Translations under genes and position numbers: made by a program
In this document: positions 12,301 to 23,230 of the stretch, piece after piece
Layout of the letters: each line of letters starts with the position of its first letter
Numbering within the stretch: the stretch's first letter is position 1
From: Tillandsia leiboldiana
Taxonomy: Eukaryota; Streptophyta; Magnoliopsida; Poales; Bromeliaceae
Length of the DNA stretch: 64,000 nt
Direction of reading: 5' to 3'
Assembly (NCBI GenBank): GCA_029204045.2
Contig: CM055069.1
Coordinates: 20,750,825-20,814,824, forward strand
Notes under the pieces: generated by a model
What the model was told of the DNA's origin: nothing
The model's input: the letters and a program-made list of their open reading frames with translations, nothing else
The model's database searches: none

Positions 12301-12365
12301 AGTAGGTGTCGGCGTCCCGTGTAGCCCCGCAACTCATCGATGTACACTTGGTCAGTCGGTCTCGT

Positions 12366-12620
12366 GTCCAGGTCGTAATCCTTCAATAGTCCTAACCACC
12401 GTCTTCGCCGTAGGTTCGGCCCCTTCTGGGTGGAGAGGCGCTTAAGGCTTTGGTGGTCCGTGGGTGCGTTACCGTGGGCCCCGAAGGGTAGTACCTCAAC
12501 AGTCTCAGAACGAGGACGACTGCGGTACACCCCAGGTCGTGTGTCGGTTAGTTCTACATGTAGTCCTTGAGTTGCCCTGTCGCATAGGCCACGACTCCTC
12601 CTTGCTGCCTTAGTACTTCC
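12366..12620 (-). pseudogene. E2 relic of gypsy RNase H
   Basis: Minus-strand frames give VVAYATGQLK, then PTHDL with interrupting stops, and after a frameshift TDHQSLKRL...RRRRWLGLLKDYDLD. These match in order the YAS-RQL, THDLELAA and TDHKSLKYL / RQRRWLELLKDYD blocks of Ty3/gypsy RNase H. Stops and frameshifts rule out function. RT, which should lie upstream, is missing, so the gag-like ORF is followed directly by this scrap. Confidence 0.75.
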
Positions 12621-13253
12621 TCCAGTCCAATTCGCGATGCAGTGCAGCATACTTCGAAGTCTTTCCCGGGCGTTGGTACGGCGAGCACGGGCGCCCTTGT
12701 TAATCGCTTTTTAGGCCCTTCACAGCTTTCCTTAGCATTGGGCCGTCCAAAAGAACTTGGCTCCCTTCCGGGCCGAGCGGTTCAAGGGAGTGCACGCTCT
12801 TACAGGGCTTCATCTAATTCCGGGCAGTCAACGCGCAGCTGCAAGCTCCTCCCCTGTTCCCGCGCCGGTAGAACGGCCATGCACCCAGCCGGTGCCTTCC
12901 GCTCCTTACTTTTTGCTACTAAGTGCATGGTCCCCAAGTGGGATAAAACAAAAGAGTGCGTGCCTAAGTAGATCGAGGCCAAAACCGGTTGGTTTTGGAT
13001 GGGAGAAAAGAAGGGATCTTCGGAAAGAGAAGGGAGTATCTGCGGACTACGCCAACGGCGGATTCCCGCAGTCCCTCTTAAAGGCGTTCGCCCCTCCCCA
13101 AAAGATCCGAGGGAAAAACGGACAGAAAAACAACGAAGCTATTACTAACGACGGGACATAGCCGAAACCCATAACAGATGAAGAAAGGATGGTATAACTC
13201 AGGTTCGACGGATGTCCCCAACTAAAAAGAAGTAGTTCAAGTATTACCTGTCG
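12621..13253. other. No gene seen: spacer between E2 gag ORF and pol scraps
   Basis: I see no conserved motif on either strand. It lies where protease and RT should be, and is probably filler left by deletion. Confidence 0.4.
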
Positions 13254-14306
13254 TCACTCGGTTCGGGACGTTGCTCCGTCTGCTGGGGCGGCTGGGGTAG
13301 CCCTCCCGCAACCCCTGGGCCAGCGTCGCACTGCGTGGTTGGGCAGGGTCCTGGTATCGTACGAGTCCGCCGACGGCGAGCCGTCGGGTCGGTCCTTCTG
13401 TGGGTTGGGAGCCGCGGTATCCTCTCGTCCCTCCCGTTGTGGCGTTGCGGCGGTAGCGGCCTGCTCTCGCGGACATGAAGCGCGGGTGTGATCTGATTTG
13501 CCGCAACCATTGCAGTGGGAGTACCTCCAGAGGCAGTTCGTCACTCGATGCGCCTTTCCGCAGATGACGCAGGGCCCTTGTGGCGACTCCGGGGTCCCTG
13601 TTGGTACCCGCCCACCCTTCCTTGCATTTTCCAGGTGTTGGTTCGCCCGGTACCTTGGTTTGGGGCTCCCCTGCAAGGCGGGGGTGGCGGCTTTCTCTGC
13701 TTCGACAGGTCCCGGCGCCGGGGGCCTAGTGACGCCTGGCTTCTGGGGGCACGTGTAACGCGTGTGACCCGGTCTACCACACCGGAAACAGTGACCATCC
13801 CGCCAGGGGCAGCCCATCATTCGATGTGCGCCGCCACAAATGACGCACGGCTTCGATGGGCCGGGCCCCTCCTTCTTCACCGGTCCAGACTCCGGTTCTA
13901 CCTTCGGACGTTTGGTCGCGCGGCTCGCCAGATAGGGGTCCTCCGCCGGGTCAGGGTAGGGGCACCCTTGCCGGGCGTACTCTTGCTCCGCACGCATGGC
14001 CAAATTAACTGCATCGTGATAGGTGGGAAATCCCGCCGGTGGCATCCCGCGAGGGGTACCGTCCCATGGGCCGTGCTGGAAGTGGTCAACGCTCTCAAGG
14101 TCCCGCGTCAGCATGCACAGACGCTCCGTGAGAGTCAGTAGCTGTCCTGCCACATCGCGCAGTTGGTTGCGCAGCAAGCGGTTCGCTCCGGCTGCGGTGT
14201 CCATTTCCGTCGGTCGTCGCTCACTGTGTTGGACTGCTATTGTATCTGCGTACATAATGAAAGCATACCGATCATCACAAACATAGAGACATAACTGACA
14301 AGGCAA
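13254..14306 (-). CDS. gag: E2 gag-like protein with four zinc knuckles and no capsid core (350 aa)
   Basis: This is the only long uninterrupted frame in the E2 interior. Residues 48-72 (LRDVAGQLLTLTERL and onward) form a predicted helix. Residues 94-112 (TYHDAV...AEQEYARQ) resemble the segment that follows the capsid in gypsy Gag. A basic stretch lies at 129-146. Four zinc-binding motifs follow in two pairs: C154-C157-H161-C166, C173-C176-H181-C186, C246-C249-H253-C258 and C265-C268-H273-C278. The first of each pair has spacing CX2CX3HX4C, the second the classic CX2CX4HX4C. The usual capsid segment (WW motif and so on) is absent. Met35 (at 14204) aligns with Met17 of the E5 protein and may be the real start. 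The role would be RNA binding and packaging as a nucleocapsid-like protein; that is inference from the family. Confidence 0.75.
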   Translation of the reverse strand: MPCQLCLYVCDDRYAFIMYADTIAVQHSERRPTEMDTAAGANRLLRNQLRDVAGQLLTLTERLCMLTRDLESVDHFQHGPWDGTPRGMPPAGFPTYHDAVNLAMRAEQEYARQGCPYPDPAEDPYLASRATKRPKVEPESGPVKKEGPGPSKPCVICGGAHRMMGCPWRDGHCFRCGRPGHTRYTCPQKPGVTRPPAPGPVEAEKAATPALQGSPKPRYRANQHLENARKGGRVPTGTPESPQGPCVICGKAHRVTNCLWRYSHCNGCGKSDHTRASCPREQAATAATPQREGREDTAAPNPQKDRPDGSPSADSYDTRTLPNHAVRRWPRGCGRATPAAPADGATSRTE

Positions 14307-14455
14307 CCCGGCTCCTAAAGGGTTCTACTAAATCTCTACCCTCCCCCACGTACACTCGTGTCCTATTTATTTATCCCGTGTTCACTTTATTACTCAGCAG
14401 CCAGAGTATTGCGCCCGTGGATGTTAGGCCCCGACTGTTGTGGTTAGAGTTTACC

Positions 14456-14475
14456 GCTCTGATACTATCTTAATC
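14456..14475 (-). other. E2 primer-binding site
   Basis: The plus strand CTCTGATACTATCTTAATC reads in reverse as a spacer followed by TAGTATCAGAG, one or two changes from the standard tRNA-iMet PBS TGGTATCAGAG. It lies directly beside the LTR terminus at 14476. Confidence 0.8.
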
Positions 14476-14588
14476 TGTCACGCCCCGGGGGTTCGAATCG
14501 CGCGGAAGAGGAGCCACCGATGCCCCTGATTCAGCCATATATTTTTTTTTGTAAAACATTACTCCCCGGCGCGTGCACAGACCCGCCG

Positions 14589-14635
14589 CATACACAAATT
14601 CGCTCTGCAAATGAGCAGAGGCCCCTTTGTATATG
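14589..14635 (-). other. Nested hairpin near LTR end (E2 right copy)
   Basis: Same structure as at 7619-7665; outer arms CATACACAAA and TTTGTATATG are unchanged. One inner-loop base differs (ATGAGC instead of ATGGGC). Confidence 0.6.
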
Positions 14636-15601
14636 CACGGCGTCTCAACTACAAAGTGTCTCACAAGGCGTAGTACATACAATCTCTAACCACATCAGTT
14701 GGGGTCTCGTACACATACAACCAAACAATTCACATGACATTCTGGCATTCACTTAGAGCATAGAGGCCGGTGTTTTGAAAGGATAAATAATCACAAGGTT
14801 TTGAAAGCGGCATCCACACGATGCCCTCGTTTGTGAAAACAGTTCGCAAACACATAAATCCCACAAGGTTTATAAAGCTCGGTGCCCACACGACACCCAC
14901 GTTTTAAAAATAGTTTTCGCAAACGGTTTTCTTTGTTTTTCATCGTTCAAAACGGCCAAGTAAGAGAGAACGTAGTATTCATTCAATTATTCAAAAAGAA
15001 AGGAAAGAAAAGGGCAACATCCACTTCGACCCCACGGGGGTGTCGCAATCCACAACTAGCTACCATGAATAATAAAAGAAAAGGGAAAGAAGAGTCACTG
15101 TAACCGAAGTCATCCAAAAATCAGATCAGCACCCTAACGTCCTCACCGGCGCCCTAGCACTCGCCCCTGGACGAACCTGTCACGGAGTGGGAAGTCAGTG
15201 ACTAGAAATAAACATAATGAGCAAGAAACTATAATAAAACAAACCACTGTAACCAGAGCAACTGTCACCCCCCTCCCATATACCGTCAACAATGATCACA
15301 ACCTGCACCAAACATAAACCGGGCACCCTCCCCGGACACCGCACCGGGCCCCTACCCCGGTGCCCCTCCCCTTTCTGCCGAGCACCTGCCTCGGCCGCCG
15401 AGCACCAACCCCGGCGTCACCGCTCACACCCTCCACCCATGAGGGCCCCCATCCCTAACGCCACCTCCGCGTGGGGTACACGGGTCAACGTACCACTTTT
15501 CCGGAAAAGCACACCCTTGCGGTGGCCAAACCGCTGGTGTGCGTGTAGTAAAACTTGAGCCTCAGATGATAAAGCGAATAGAATGAGATTCGGGGTCAGC
15601 G

Positions 15602-15826
15602 TTGCTCATAAGGACAACCAGAAGGGTGAACACCTTTGCTCATGAGGAAATCTTAAGGAGGAAAACACCGTTGCTCAGTGAGAGCAACTTGAAGAGGAAC
15701 ACACCTTCGCTCACGAAGAGCATCTTAGAGAGAAACCCACCTTTGCTCACGAGGAGCAACTTAGAGAGAAACCCACCTTTGCTCACGAGGAGCAACTTAG
15801 AGAGAAGCACCTTTGCTCATGTCCGC
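15602..15826 (-). repeat. 36-bp hairpin array in E2 5' LTR
   Basis: Counterpart of the array at 8628-8850, with the same TTGCTC/GAGCAA stems and about the same unit number. Confidence 0.75.
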
Positions 15827-16049
15827 CCATACCCAATTAACCTCGGCGAATTTACCCACCTTTTGCGTGCGTCGTCCGGCGTTCGGTACGTCCGTGATCG
15901 TGCGCCCGTCGCCAACAATGTCCTGCACTCCTGAAGGAATAAGGGCAAGTCAAGACTAAGGATCCGACACTCACACCGACTCCCACCCATGTGCGGCGGA
16001 GTTTCCCGCCCGGCACTGGCCCGTGCGGCGCACACTCCGCCCGGGCACA

Positions 16050-17420
16050 GCATCGCGTGGCCCCAGCCCGCGCGGGCGCCCCTCCTGCGGCGGCCCCGCG
16101 CGGCCAAGCGCCGCGCGAGTGCGTTGCCCGTGGTGCGGGGCGACCCCGCGCGGCACCAGCCCGCGCGGGCGCCCCACCTGCGGGCGGCCCCGCACGGCCA
16201 AGCGCCGCGCGGGTGCCTCGCCCGCGGTGCGGGGGCGACCCCGCGCGGCACCAGCCCGCGCGGGCGCCCCACCTGCGGGCGGCCCCGCGCGGCCAAGCGC
16301 CGCGCGGGTGCCTCGCCCGCGGTGCGGGGGCGACCCCGCGCGGCACCAGTCCGCGCGGGCGCCCCACCTGCGGGCGGCCCCGCGCGGCCAAGCGCCGCGC
16401 GGGTGCCTCGCCCGCGGTGCGGGGGGCGACCCCGCGCGGCACCAGCCCGCGCGGGCGCCCCACCTGCGGGCGGCCCCGCGCGGCCAAGCGCCGCGCGGGT
16501 GCCTCGCCCGCGGCGCGGGGGCGACCCCGCGCGGCACCAGCCCGCGCGGGCGCCCCACCTGCGGGCGGCCCCGCGCGGCCAAGCGCCGCGCGGGTGTCTC
16601 GCCCGCGGTGCGGGGGCGACCCCGCGCGGCACCAGCCCGCGCGGGCGCCCCACCTGCGGGCGGCCCCGCGCGGCCAAGCGCCGCGCGGGTGCCTCGCCCG
16701 CGGCGCGGGGGCGACCCCGCGCGGCACCAGCCCGCGCGGGCGCCACACCTGCGGGCGGCCCCCGCGCGGCCAAGCGCCGCGCGGGTGTCTCGCCCGCGGT
16801 GCGGGGGCGACCCCGCGCGGCACCAGCCCGCGCGGGCGCCCCACCTGCGGGCGGCCCCGCGCGGCCAAGCGCCGCGCGGGTGCCTCGCCCGCGGCGCGGG
16901 GGCGACCCCGCGCGGCACCAGCCCGCGCGGGCGCCCCACCTGCGGGCGGCCCCGCGCGGCCAAGCGCCGCGCGGGTGCCTCGCCCGCGGTTGCGGGGGCG
17001 ACCCCGCGCGGCGCCAGTCCGCGCGGGCGCCCCACCTGCGGGCGGCCCCGCGCGGCCAAGCGCCGCGCGGGTGCCTTGCCCGCGGTGCGGGGGCGACCCC
17101 GCGCGGCACCAGCCCGCGCGGGCGCCCCACCTGCGGGCGGCCCCGCGCGGCCAAGCGCCGCGCGGGTGCCTCGCCCGCGGTGCGGGGGCGACCCCGCACG
17201 GCACCAGCCCGCGCGGGCGCCCCACCTGCGGGCGGCCCCGCGCGGCCAAGCGCCGCGCGGGTGCCTCGCCCGCGGTGCGGGGGCGACCCCCGCGAGGCAC
17301 CAGCCCGCGCGGGCGCCCCACCTGCGGGCGGCCCCGCGCGGCCAAGCGCCGCGCGGGTGCCTCGCCCGCGGTGCGGGGCGGCCCCGCGCGGCACCAAGCG
17401 CCGCGCGGCGCCCCGCCCGC
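16050..17420 (-). repeat. GC-rich 95-bp tandem array in E2 5' LTR, about 14 copies
   Basis: Same unit as at 9080-10930 but about five units fewer and more homogeneous. The difference accounts for nearly all of the length difference between the two LTRs. Long frames open on both strands here are composition artefacts. Confidence 0.92.
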
Positions 17421-18097
17421 GGCCGGTCCGGCGGGCGGCGGCGGCGGTGTTCCCCGTGAAGACTCTACACAACAAAACTAATAAAAACTCACCTTTGATC
17501 CGCCGGTAAAGAGAGGAAGAGGATCGTCCTAACGTTGCCCGGTTGATCCCGCGAGCAAGAACCTCCGTCCTTTCCTCGAAAGCCCCGCCGTCGGTCGTAC
17601 AAGAGCGAAAAAGGGTTGGGTCCCCGTTTTATTCTCCTCTTTTTCCCTCTCGTGGTGTCTCTTAAAGAGAAACCCTAGCCGTCCTTCCCTCTCTCTTTTT
17701 CCCTCTCGTGATGACTCTTAAAGGGAAACCCTAGCCGCCGAACGAAGGGACCTAGGAGGGAACACCTAAAACCCTAGGTTCCTCAAAGGGTAAGAGAATA
17801 ATTAATTAATAGGGGCAGATCCAGCGGCTATAATTACCTCGAGAAACGTGCCGATCGTCCGCACGGATTCCGGGGCGCCTAAGTGGGGTCCGAACTTCGG
17901 AAAATTATTCCGGGTGAACCGGGAGTCGGAATCTGAAACCGATCGCGCCCCCCGTTCTCCATTTCGCGAGCCCTTCGGCCTAAAAATGTCCGCGAGCCCC
18001 GACGGATTCTCGGGAAAAACACCAAAAATTGTCCCTCAGTCGGGCAGTCGAAGAAAAAGGGGTAACGGGGAGGGTCACGGAAAAGTCAGGTCTTACA

Positions 18098-19246
18098 ACG
18101 GTGGTCCCAGCTGTGTAGTACCTTTGTTGAGTGGGTCAGTGTTGTGAGATTGAGTCGTGGAGGGTTCTCCGACTGAGTTTGTGCTTTGAGCATCGAGATA
18201 CCGATCTGTTTGATCGAGGACCACAGCCTGCAGGAGCCACTTGTGAGACAGTGATACTGATGAGATACTTGAGTTCGGTGGGGTTGCACCCCTCGAACCA
18301 CGCCCCGGGTGCGTTGATGATTCCGAGCCTGATGAGGCTGCGATGATGATACCGAGCCTGACGAGGCTGCGATGATGCGCCTAGTTCATATACTAGAGGT
18401 CGCTTGATACCCCTGGCCGTGCTACCATGGGGTCACTGTGTGAGATATCGAGTTTGTCCGTTGGGACACCCTGGTTGATACACCAGGGGGCGCAGGCTTG
18501 ACTCGACTGGACCCGGGTGGGCAGTCGCTGAGATTCGAGATACACTGAGAGTGTGATGGTGTAGCATGTGTCATAGTAGAGCGTCTTGGGCTTAGTACTT
18601 GTGACTTGTTGTCAGCAGTGAGTGACTGCATTCCATCATCCATAGTCTCTTCTTATTGAGCATAGTAGATAGAGGCATGATAGCTGTAGATTCTTTTCCA
18701 GCTTATTTATATTTCTCATCAGTCTTTTCTCTATCTTATGCCTCTGGTAGACTTAGTGGGCAGACCGTGGTTCTTGGAGATGGTACTCACTGAGAACTAC
18801 TATAGGATGTAGTTCTCACACCCTCTGTCGGTGACAGGTTGCTGAGGCTTTCTTCCGTTCCTGCTGTGCTTGACGGGACGGACCGAGGACAGGGAGTCGC
18901 GTGATAGTTCCCTACCAGCATTGTTACTTTAGAGAGAGGTAGATGTACCATCCCGGATTGTGGGAGTTGGTTATGTTTCCTGTTTAGCTATCTCCCCTTG
19001 GATTTGTAGATGTTGTATAGGTGCACTTCTTTTTGTATCAGCTGATTTTGGGAGATAGGCTATGAGTTGTAGCAACTTGTAGTTGAGAGAAAAAAATTTG
19101 TAGTACAGCTTTTTATCCGCTCTGATATCTGTGTAGCTGTAGTTTTGTCTTTTGCAGGCTAGACGCTTCGTCTGTACGGCAGTTTCCGTACAGATGGCGG
19201 ATCTGTTAGCGAGCCCGGGTCGCAGTTTCGACCCCGGGGCGTGACA
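18098..19246 (+). repeat. E3 5' LTR, truncated
   Basis: Begins ACGGTGGTCCCAG directly after the end of E2 and ends CCCCGGGGCGTGACA at 19246. It matches the 3' part of the 3' LTR with only a few substitutions and indels. It lacks U3 and promoter. Confidence 0.9.
19172..19193 (+). other. LTR 3'-end hairpin (E3 5' LTR)
   Basis: CTGTACGG, loop CAGTTT, CCGTACAG form a perfect 8-bp stem, 53 bases before the LTR end and 14 bases after the putative splice acceptor. It is followed by ATGGCGGATCTG. Confidence 0.7.
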
Positions 19247-19267
19247 GATTAGAGTGGTATCAGAGCC
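19247..19267 (+). other. E3 primer-binding site (tRNA-iMet)
   Basis: TGGTATCAGAGCC at 19255-19267, eight bases after the LTR terminus, is the standard plant tRNA-iMet PBS. Confidence 0.93.
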
Positions 19268-19542
19268 TAGGTTATAGGTCATTGAGGACTTAGAAACCCT
19301 AGGCTTGTGGTTGGACATTAGGATGACTACGGGAGAGTCGTGACTTTTAGCGAGAGTCCAGATTGAGTTTTTACCTCTCCCTCGGGTTGGGATGAGTGAT
19401 TTGATATGCTATTCTCTCAAAGTGATTATGTTGGCTGCAGACAACATAATACTTTAGGAAGGATAACAAATTGTAGACTCTCGCTGGATTGGGTCGTATG
19501 GTTGTTGTGTCCTGATGTTTGTTTTTGTTTCAGTTACTTGCG

Positions 19543-20090
19543 ATGCCGCCGAGACGTCGTGCAGCGACGAGCGGGCGTTTGACCTCAGCTGAAGAGCCCG
19601 GACGGCGGGCTGCCGAGCAGGCTAGGCAGGGTGAGGTACAGGATCTGCGGGCTCAGGGGGCCCAGATGTCGGAGGCGTTGCGGCGCCAGGAGAAGAACAT
19701 GGAGCGTGTGTTGCGCATGTTTGAGCTGAGAGCATCTCCCGGGGTATCGCCAGTAGTACTCCAGCCGTGACATTGTCGATTTTGACCCTGGTCACACCAC
19801 TGATGGTGCAGGAGCAGCGAGAGGTTGTCAACCGGTTGTTCTACTTCATCCAGTCCCATCCCCTGCAGATTTTGGGATTTGAGTTGAGGGCCTTGGGAGG
19901 CCGAGAACTGGATCGCTGCTATGGAAAAGCTGTTCAAGGATTTGTTCATCCTGGAGAAGCTTCTGGGCGCTTGATCTTGCGCCTTTCGTTTGGGACGCCG
20001 AGAGTTGGTGGCGTCGGGTTCGTCCTGTTGGACCACCGGGAGCGAGTTTCCGCGAGGGTTGAGCAGTGGGCCCCTTGTCACCCAGGTTGA
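19543..20090 (+). pseudogene. gag: E3 broken gag (gypsy capsid)
   Basis: The frame opens MPPRRRA at 19543, a common start of Ty3/gypsy Gag, and runs to about 19767 through a helical, charged segment. After a frameshift the gypsy capsid pattern follows: a NW...AMEKLF-like block (about 19905-19945) and AESWWRR-like residues (19997-20014), the hallmark of the retrotransposon gag domain. A stop and at least two frameshifts separate these. No zinc knuckle is visible downstream. E7 has a parallel, more decayed version. Confidence 0.7.
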
Positions 20091-21443
20091 GGCTTCGGGA
20101 TTGTTTTTGTTGAGAGGGGACTGCACCTGGATATTTATCTCATTGTGTATTCTCGGCGAGTGCCGACCGTAGATGCAGCGATTGGGCATGTGCGATGGAT
20201 TGACCGGGGATCGCTGATCACGTCCAGGAGGGACGGAGATCGAGGGACCAGCTCCAGAGAGAGAGTCTTCCAGTATTGCCTGATTTCGGGATAGTGGAGT
20301 GGATCGAGGTTGCCTTGGTGCCAGCCTCAGGGTCGTGTGTCTCAAAGGAGACAGAGACCTGGAGGTTCTCGGCAGTTGAGGCGCCAGGATACTGGATTGG
20401 AGACCGTGATAGTGGTCGACATGGTTATGGAACCTTGCAGCCGGGGGCTGTGCCCGGTTAGTGTTCAGAAACCGGTAGGGGCTTTTTGAGCTTGCCTTGC
20501 GGTCAAGTGGATTGACTGAGGCCTGCGATTGTTAGTATTTGAAGGATCGAGTTCTCCAGCTGTGTTTGAACGGGTTAGCAGCCGGACCCGTCTTGGACAT
20601 TTGGATTTGCTTCCGAAGTGGCTTAGAGCTTCAAGATCACTGGAGGATGGTGCAGCAACTCCTAAGAGGGGAGATGTTGGTTGCCTAAACGAGAGATGTA
20701 CCTGCGGAACTAGATAGCTTTGGTTGCTAAGGAGCAACGAAGGATTTTTGCCTTTTGGAGACTTCGATCTTTTGGAAGCCACCAGCCGCAGAGGTTTATG
20801 ATTATGGACTTGAGTTTACGCGGGGGGTTTGGACCGTGATTTTCGTCTGATAGGAAGAAGTGTAATTGAATCCTCGCACTTTATCGGCCTTTCTTCGTTG
20901 GAGTCGGACAAGGATTTGAGCTATCTGAAGCAACCGAAGAAATTCTTACTTGTGAGGTTATGGAATTTACGGTTGAGTTTACCCAGTGAAGGTTCGGCGA
21001 TGCCTGTTTGTTGAGTTAGAGCGACCACCTGAGAGCCGAGAGGACGAGTTTGGGTTGCCGATCGGTGGGCGCCAGGTTAGCGGATCGCTTGGTACTTGGT
21101 ATGACTTCCTTTCCTTGTGGTTGAGATCAGAGTTTTGCACCCCTACTTGGTTGAGTTGGTGGACTGTGGTTTTGGGTTGCGGCCACAGCTGGGACAGCTT
21201 CAACATCTCTCTCTCCTGGTTTTTCCGTTTTAACGCCGAAAATAGCAGCGGAATGAAAAATTTCGGAGGACTACTCCAGAAATGGAGGCGATGCGGGAAC
21301 CTGTTCTGTTTTGATCGGGGCGAAGGCATCGGTCCGTTGGAAATTTTGGACTTTTCGCTATTTTCGGCTGCTTTTTCTTTTGAGAGAGAGTTGGAGTTGA
21401 TGTTTTTCCCGATGTTTGTTTCTTGTGGTAGGGTGTGTGTTTT
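20091..21443 (+). other. E3 interior 3' part: no intact gene, short conserved segment
   Basis: This stretch has no RT, RNase H or integrase motif. A segment at about 20118-20290 aligns with E7 (53279-53464) both in DNA and in translation (RRVPT, DA, RWIDRGS), so it may be a remnant of a coding region. The rest looks non-coding, as in LARD-type interiors. Confidence 0.45.
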
Positions 21444-21479
21444 GGTTTCGAGGACGAAACCTTTTGAAGGAGGGGAGAA
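21444..21479 (+). other. E3 dyad and polypurine tract
   Basis: GGTTTCG-AGGA-CGAAACC (21444-21461) is a 7-bp stem. It is followed by GAAGGAGGGGAGAA (21466-21479), the polypurine tract that primes plus-strand DNA, directly before the LTR start TGTAAAG. Confidence 0.85.
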
Positions 21480-21719
21480 TGTAAAGTACCGGGGCATTGG
21501 ATAGCGCGCCGACCACACAGATGGCTTGGAGCAGAGAATTGCCTTGGGCATGTTGTATCTGAGGTTACAGTTGATGCCGGGTTGATTCGGATCAACGCGG
21601 AAGCTCCAGCTCGATTCGGGGTTTTTCCGGGCTTTGTAGGCCGATTGAGGATGAGATTGGGAATTTCAGACTCCACCGTGGAGCGCCGGAAATTCAGGAA
21701 CACTTGGAACAGGTGTACT

Positions 21720-22115
21720 TTCAGATTACAGCGAGGTTCGGGAGGTTCCGGACCGACGCGGAGGGCCCGGAGGCAAAAAGTGAGTCGGAACTGGCAATTT
21801 TGGAGCCGGTAATTGATTTGAGCACCCCGACTCAACGGATGAGCTTTTTGAAGAGAAAAAGCTGTGGACACGTGTACTTTTGATTTACAGCGAGGTTCGG
21901 GAGGTTCCGGACTGACGCGGAGGACCCGAAGGCAAAAAGTGAGTTGGAACTGGCAATTTTGGAGCCGGTAAGTGATTTGAGCACCCCGCCTCAACGGATG
22001 AGCTTTTTGGAGAGAAAAAGCTGTGAGCGCGTGTATTTTCGATTTACAGCGGAGTTCGGGAGGTTCCGGGCAGCGGCGGAGAGCCCGAAGGCAAAAAGTG
22101 AGTTGGAGTTGGGTT
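21720..22115 (+). repeat. U3 direct repeats of about 120 bp (E3)
   Basis: Three units begin near TTTCAGATTACAGCGAGG and end GGCAAAAAGTGAGT..GGAACTGG. Two related units occur in E7 (48540-48775 and 55820-56055). Repeats of this kind in U3 often hold enhancer-type elements; that is inference. Confidence 0.7.
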
Positions 22116-22159
22116 ATTGGAATTAATTAATTAGCGGAATTAATTAATAAAGCTTTATG

Positions 22160-22172
22160 CTTTATATAAAGG
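22160..22172 (+). promoter_or_regulatory. E3 3' LTR TATA box
   Basis: CTTTATATAAAGG, about 30 bases upstream of a CTGTAGCAGCAGAGAAAG segment. The latter is conserved in E7 (CTGTAGCAGAGAAG near 49016), so the transcription start is probably there. Confidence 0.65.
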
Positions 22173-22499
22173 GCCCCAGCCTCCCTGTAGCAGCAGAGAA
22201 AGAAAGGAAAAGAGAAAGAAAGGAAGAAAGAAAGAAAGGAAAGGAAAAGAGAGGAAAAGGAAGAAGAAGAAATTGGGATTGGAGCTTCTTGGATTTTTGG
22301 ACTCCCCGTTGGTGGCCGAGAGAGCTCGTGGGCGTGCGGCGTGCGACAACGAGGTAAGCAATTTCTCCTTTTTGAGGTTTTTGGAGTTTTTGAGCTTTTG
22401 GGATTTTTTATAATTGAATTTTAAGTGCTAAAAAGGGGATTTTTGGATTAAATGGGATTTTGCGGATTTTTTTGGAATTTATTGGAGTTTTTCCGGAAA

Positions 22500-23230
22500 T
22501 TCTGGGTTTCGCCGTCGCCGGCGGCCGCGCGCCAGGCGCGCAACGGCGCACGCGCGGCGCCAGGGTGCTGCTTTTGGCAGCACCCTGCGGCGAGGTGCCG
22601 CTGGAGCGGCGGCGCCGCGTGCAGCAAAGATGCTTGCACGCGGCGCCTGCCTGGCCGCGCACAGGCCGCGCGCGGCAGGGCCGCGCGCAGGCGCGCGCGG
22701 CAGGGCCGCCGCGCAGGTGCGCGGGCGCTGCCTGGCCGCGCGCAGTGTGCGCGCGGCAGGGCCGCGCGCAGGTGCGCGCTGGCACCGCTTGGCCGCGCGC
22801 AGGTGCGCGCGGCATGGCCGCGCGAGGTGTGCGCGCGGCAGGGCCGCGCGCAGGTGTGCGCGGCGCACCGCTTGGCCGCGCGCAGGTGCTGCGCGGCATG
22901 GCCGCGCGCAGGCAGGGCCGCGTGCGCGGGGCTGCGCGGTCCGCGCGGGGCCGCGCGCAGGCGTGCGTCGGGCCTCCGCGGGGCTCCGCGCGGGCCGCGC
23001 GCAGGCGTGCGCGGGCCGCGCGGGCGCGCGGGCGCGCGCTGCTGCGCGCAGCGCTGCGGGCTGCGCGCAGCGGCCGCTCGCAGCGCGCGGCGGGCTGCGC
23101 ACGGCCGCGCGCAGCGCCGCTGGGCGCCGCGCGCAGCGCCGCTGGGGCGCTGCGCGGTGCGCTCCGGCACCGCGCAGCGGGTCGCCGCGTCAGGCGCTGC
23201 TTCGTCGGGCGCCGTGCGGCGGGCCTCCCT
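22500..23230 (+). repeat. GC-rich irregular repeats in E3 3' LTR
   Basis: Variants of GGCCGCGCGCAGGTGCGCGC and GGCAGGGCCGCGC recur every 25-60 bases without a strict period. The long frames on both strands encode only Ala/Arg-rich low-complexity peptide. Confidence 0.7.

Larger units (their letters stand above)
7505..18097 (-). mobile_element. E2: non-autonomous family C gypsy element, minus strand, both LTRs present
   Basis: Two long LTRs (7505-11621 and 14476-18097) share their ends and order of parts. The PBS lies left of 14476, so transcription is leftward: the right LTR is the 5' LTR. The 2.85 kb interior holds one intact gag-like ORF followed by compressed scraps of RNase H, integrase and the pol C-terminus, with protease and RT gone. 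The five bases outside each end (AATGG and ACGGT) differ, so there is no target-site duplication. The right flank is the inside of an E3 LTR and the left flank is unrelated, which points to recombination between copies. Confidence 0.88.
14476..18097 (-). repeat. E2 5' LTR (right copy, 3622 bp)
   Basis: Starts TGTCACGCCCC at 14476 and ends CTTACA at 18097. It carries the same parts as the left copy: nested hairpin (14589-14635), 36-bp hairpin array (15602-15826) and GC array (about 16050-17420). Outside the arrays the two copies differ at scattered single bases and short indels, so the element is fairly recent. Confidence 0.9.

Noticed and set aside
15817..17509. Long open frames on both strands over the second 95-bp array
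   Set aside because: Same reason as the left copy.
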